Source of the DNA: Zhenpiania hominis
GTDB lineage: Bacteria > Bacillota > Clostridia > Peptostreptococcales > Anaerovoracaceae
NCBI RefSeq assembly: GCF_014333425.1
Contig: NZ_JACRYT010000001.1
Location: 372,001-436,000 of the forward strand
Length of the DNA: 64,000 bases
Direction of reading: 5' to 3'
Part shown: one piece after another, positions 60,922-64,000 of the stretch
How positions within the stretch are numbered: the first letter of the stretch is position 1
Layout of the letters: the number at the start of each line of letters is the position of its first letter
The notes under the pieces: generated by a model
Told to the model about the DNA's origin: nothing
Database searches by the model: none
The model's input: only the letters and a program-made list of their open reading frames with translations
Position numbers and translations under genes: made by a program

Positions 60922-61863
60922 ATGAGCGAGAAAAGACAAATTGATATTGATGATTGTAAAAAAGAAAGCCGAGACAGAGCAAAGTTTTATACATACCTGC
61001 TGATGTCCGGTCTGGTTATTGCGTGGGGGTTCGACTATGTGGTGGCAAAACATGTGCTTACCATCCTTCAGCCCTTAGGTCTTTTATTTTTTAAATATAC
61101 CGTCGGAATGGTTCTGATAATTTGCATCAAACTGAAAACTGATCGGAAGAGTATTGTACGGAAAAAAGACATTCCATTGTTTGTTCTTTGTTCCATCTGC
61201 GGGGAAATTCTTTATTTTTTCTGTGAATATACCGCCATGGATTATATCCCGGTTTCTTTGGTAACGATTATTCTGGCCTTTGTCCCGGCTCTTTCTATTA
61301 TTATCGAACGGGTTATTTTTAAACGAACCGTTACAAAGCCAATGGCAATCGGTGTAACAATCTGTATTCTGGGGGTTGCTCTGATTATCGGAGTTGACTT
61401 TGAACATTTGCTTCAAGGCAGGATGATTGGATACTTGCTGGCGTTCGGAGCTGTTTTTTCATGGAATGCGTATAATTTTCTGACGGCTTCGCTTCATGAT
61501 CGTTACAGCAGCATTACACTGACCTGCACACAGCTTATTTGTACATCTCTGCTTACACTTCCGTACGCAATACATACAATGCCGCCTCTTGAGGCTTTTA
61601 CACCGGATATGATCGGTGGTATAATATACCTTGGCCTGATCAATGCAGGGTTGGGATTTCTGATTACTGTAAGATCGCTGCATGTGATCGGCCCTACCTC
61701 TACCGCGTTGTTTTCCAACTTCCTTCCGATTACAAGTACGTTTTTTGGTTGGATTCTTCTGCATGAATCTATCTCTGGAGTGCAGTTGGCGGGAGGCGCG
61801 GTTGTTGTTGCGGCGGCATGTGTTGTTATTAAAGAGAAAGGTAAAATGGAGGAATTATCCTGA
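60922..61863 (+). CDS. DMT-superfamily (EamA) transporter
   Basis: A 313-residue protein with ten membrane helices in two EamA repeats, e.g. YTYLLMSGLVIAWGFDYVVA, YIPVSLVTIILAFVPALSII and, late, FSNFLPITSTFFGWILLHES. Such transporters export metabolites or amino acids. Its stop codon shares a base with the start of the nicotinate phosphoribosyltransferase gene (TGATG), so a role in nicotinate or related vitamin transport is an attractive inference. Confidence 0.85.
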   Translation: MSEKRQIDIDDCKKESRDRAKFYTYLLMSGLVIAWGFDYVVAKHVLTILQPLGLLFFKYTVGMVLIICIKLKTDRKSIVRKKDIPLFVLCSICGEILYFFCEYTAMDYIPVSLVTIILAFVPALSIIIERVIFKRTVTKPMAIGVTICILGVALIIGVDFEHLLQGRMIGYLLAFGAVFSWNAYNFLTASLHDRYSSITLTCTQLICTSLLTLPYAIHTMPPLEAFTPDMIGGIIYLGLINAGLGFLITVRSLHVIGPTSTALFSNFLPITSTFFGWILLHESISGVQLAGGAVVVAAACVVIKEKGKMEELS

Positions 61864-63296
61864 TGATTGAAAAGCTGAACCTGACCATGCTCACAGACTT
61901 TTATGAACTGACCATGGCAAATGGGTATTTTGAATCAGATATGGCGGAAGATATAGCCTATTTTGATTTATTTTTCAGACAGATACCGGACGGCGGCGGT
62001 TACGCGATTATGGCGGGGCTGGAGCAGGTGATCAATTACCTGGACAATCTGGAGTTTTCCGAGGAAGATATCGCTTATTTAGAAAAAAAAGGAATCTTTC
62101 GCGAAGAATTTCTGGATTATCTGAGAAATTTTCATTTTGTATGTGATGTCTGGGCGGTTCCGGAGGGAACTCCTATTTTTCCGGGAGAGCCAATTGTGAC
62201 AGTACGGGGGCCGGTGATGCAAGCTCAATTTGTAGAGACCATGCTACTGCTTCAAATTAACCACCAGAGCCTGATCGCTACAAAAGCAAACCGGATTGTG
62301 AGAGCGGCGGGAGGAAGGCCGGTTATGGAATTTGGAACTAGGCGAGCCCACGGTGCGTCAGCAGCTGTTTACGGCGCGCGGGCAGCGTATATTGGAGGCT
62401 GTTCCGGCACGGCATGCGCAATTGCAGATCGGGATTACGGAGTGACTGCTCTGGGAACCATGGCTCACAGTTGGGTTCAGATGTATCCGAATGAATACGA
62501 AGCTTTCCGCAAATATGCGGAAATTTATCCTGACGGCTGTACGCTGCTGGTAGATACCTACAATGTGCTGAAGTCTGGAGTCCCCGCGGCGATTCGGGTG
62601 TTCGATGAACTACAGCCGAAAAGTAAAGGAATCCGTATTGACAGCGGAGATGTTGCCTATCTGACGAAAAAAGCCCGGAAAATGCTGGATGAGGCGGGAC
62701 ATGAGGACTGCCAGATTGTGGTATCGAATTCGCTGGATGAATATATTATTCAGGATATTATTGTGGAAGGGGCATGTATTGACTCCTTCGGCGTAGGCGA
62801 GCGCTTGATTACATCTAAATCAGAGCCAGTATTCGGCGGCGTGTACAAGCTGTCTGCGTTGGAAAAAGACGGGGAAATGATTCCCAAGATCAAGATCAGT
62901 GAGAATATAGAAAAAATTACAAACCCGGGATTTAAAACCGTATACCGTCTGTTTGACCGCGATACGAATAAAGCCATCGCTGATGTAATTACGCTCGATG
63001 GAGAACCGGTGCCGGAAGGGGATGGATATGAGATTTTTGATCCAAGGGCTGTCTGGAAGAGAAAGAAATTATATAATTTTTATGCGAAAAATCTGAGAGA
63101 ACCGATCTTTGAAAAGGGAAAATGTGTCTATCAGATCCCTTCTATTGACGCGGTGAAAGAGCACTGTAAGGAGCAAATTTCAACGCTGTGGGAAGAAACG
63201 CTTCGATTTGAAAACCCTCAGACTTATTATGTGGATCTTTCTCCTGCGCTGTGGCAGATGAAAAATCAGCTGATCGAAGAGCACAATAAATTTTAA
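61863..63296 (+). CDS. pncB: Nicotinate phosphoribosyltransferase
   Basis: A 477-residue NAPRTase, which makes nicotinate mononucleotide from nicotinate and PRPP in NAD salvage. It starts IEKLNLTMLTDFYELTMANG and has FFRQIPDGGGYAIMAGLEQV, the active-site EFGTRRAHG near residue 156, TMAHSWVQMYPNEYEAF and the phosphate loop GIRIDSGDVAYL. It is translationally coupled to the DMT transporter before it. A strong hairpin separates it from the convergent aldolase gene. Confidence 0.93.
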   Translation: MIEKLNLTMLTDFYELTMANGYFESDMAEDIAYFDLFFRQIPDGGGYAIMAGLEQVINYLDNLEFSEEDIAYLEKKGIFREEFLDYLRNFHFVCDVWAVPEGTPIFPGEPIVTVRGPVMQAQFVETMLLLQINHQSLIATKANRIVRAAGGRPVMEFGTRRAHGASAAVYGARAAYIGGCSGTACAIADRDYGVTALGTMAHSWVQMYPNEYEAFRKYAEIYPDGCTLLVDTYNVLKSGVPAAIRVFDELQPKSKGIRIDSGDVAYLTKKARKMLDEAGHEDCQIVVSNSLDEYIIQDIIVEGACIDSFGVGERLITSKSEPVFGGVYKLSALEKDGEMIPKIKISENIEKITNPGFKTVYRLFDRDTNKAIADVITLDGEPVPEGDGYEIFDPRAVWKRKKLYNFYAKNLREPIFEKGKCVYQIPSIDAVKEHCKEQISTLWEETLRFENPQTYYVDLSPALWQMKNQLIEEHNKF

Positions 63297-63314
63297 GTAA
63301 AAGCATATAGAAAA

Positions 63315-63341
63315 AGCGGGCCGGGAATTTCCCGGCCCGCT
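63315..63341. terminator. Bidirectional hairpin between pncB and fba
   Basis: A GC-rich near-perfect palindrome AGCGGGCCGGGAA-T-TTCCCGGCCCGCT between convergent genes. U tracts are short, so termination rests on the very stable stem. Confidence 0.8.
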
Positions 63342-63345
63342 ATAT

Positions 63346-64000
63346 TTATCTAATGTTAGATGCGTTCAGCACATTCTTGATTTTATGCTGAACCATGCGT
63401 TTAATTGCGTCTCTGGCAGGTCCCAGATACTTTCTTGGATCAAAATCCTCAGGGTGTTCTATAAGATGCTTGCGGACTTCCGCAGTCATAGCAAGCCGCA
63501 GATCGGTATCAATATTAACTTTACAGATTCCGTGCTTTGTCGCCTCTTTAATCATATCTTCCGGGACACCTTGAGCTCCGGGAATATTTCCGCCATATTC
63601 ATTGCACTTCTGCACAAATTCCGGAAGAACCGTGGACGCTCCGTGAAGAACCAGCGGTGTGTCCGGAATCAACTGGTGGATTTTCTGTAAACGTTCAAAA
63701 TCCAGATAAGGTTCACCTTTGAATTTGTAAGCGCCATGACTGGTTCCGATAGCAACTGCCAGTGAGTCAACGCCTGTTTTCTCCACAAATTCCGCGGCTT
63801 CCTCTGGAACTGTGAAGGTCGCGGAGCGGGCGTCTACCTTGATATTATCTTCTACACCGGCCAGCTTCCCAAGCTCTGCTTCAACAACAACTCCCTTACT
63901 GTGAGCATAGTCGACAACTTCCTTAGTGAGACGGATGTTCTCCTCGAATGGGTGTTTGGATCCGTCAATCATGACGGATGTGAATCCATCATCGACACAT
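63346..64000 (-). CDS. fba: Class II fructose-bisphosphate aldolase, partial
   Basis: The last 217 codons of a zinc aldolase; the 5' part lies beyond the window. Visible are FTSVMIDGSKHPFEENIRLT with the metal-binding region, GTSHGAYKFKG, VLHGASTVLP with a zinc His, and the substrate loop KVNIDTDLRLAMTAEVRKHL. It cleaves fructose-1,6-bisphosphate in glycolysis or runs in reverse; related enzymes act on tagatose-bisphosphate, which cannot be excluded. Confidence 0.92.
   Translation of the reverse strand, partial: CVDDGFTSVMIDGSKHPFEENIRLTKEVVDYAHSKGVVVEAELGKLAGVEDNIKVDARSATFTVPEEAAEFVEKTGVDSLAVAIGTSHGAYKFKGEPYLDFERLQKIHQLIPDTPLVLHGASTVLPEFVQKCNEYGGNIPGAQGVPEDMIKEATKHGICKVNIDTDLRLAMTAEVRKHLIEHPEDFDPRKYLGPARDAIKRMVQHKIKNVLNASNIR

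Overview
The window is a chromosomal segment of a spore-forming anaerobe of the class Clostridia (Bacillota), most likely a Lachnospiraceae-like gut bacterium. Supporting signs are the sporulation genes yqfC/yqfD in their usual cluster, pyruvate phosphate dikinase, strong AGGAGG ribosome sites, several TTG starts, GPH-type sugar transporters and a BspA-like surface protein. Species cannot be fixed from sequence alone. TGA is an ordinary stop codon here.

Layout. 1-4.9 kb: a FrlB-like SIS deglycase followed by a PotABCD-type ABC importer. 5-8.9 kb: a GPH sugar transporter, then a MerR regulator divergent from a MATE efflux pump. 8.9-16.5 kb: housekeeping genes (prmA, rsmE, an alanine dehydrogenase-like gene, a lipoprotein joining M23 peptidase and polysaccharide deacetylase, mtaB, a 55-aa membrane peptide, a HIT protein, rpsU, yqeY). 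16.6-20.2 kb: a 1178-aa leucine-rich-repeat surface protein.

20.2-25.4 kb is accessory. Two identical tRNA-Leu(CAG) genes flank an unknown gene coupled to a secreted nuclease. After them come a MqsR / MqsA-Panacea toxin-antitoxin pair and a DUF1016 nuclease that lacks the middle of its catalytic domain. A 69-bp repeat precedes the promoter of each of these two units.

25.4-31.7 kb: topB, sstT, yjbQ, citrate synthase and a PHP phosphatase. 31.8-41.5 kb: the packed cluster yqfC-yqfD-phoH-ybeY-cdd-era-recO-DUF4342-glyS-ppdK, with a sigma-E-like promoter in front. 41.6-50.4 kb: mscL, nitroreductase, dinB, patB, apt, a three-box DnaA-box cluster, a minus-strand group (methyltransferase, membrane protein, TIGR04076 protein, small membrane protein), and a PAS protein divergent from an OFA-type MFS transporter.

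50.5-54.5 kb is a second disturbed region. A VWA-domain gene is split by one in-frame TGA, a 3' fragment of an FtsX-like permease abuts it, and an AT-rich RhuM gene sits between a LexA-type box and uvrB-uvrA. 56.5-64 kb: uvrA, another GPH transporter, a DMT transporter overlapping nicotinate phosphoribosyltransferase, and the 3' part of a class II aldolase that runs off the window.
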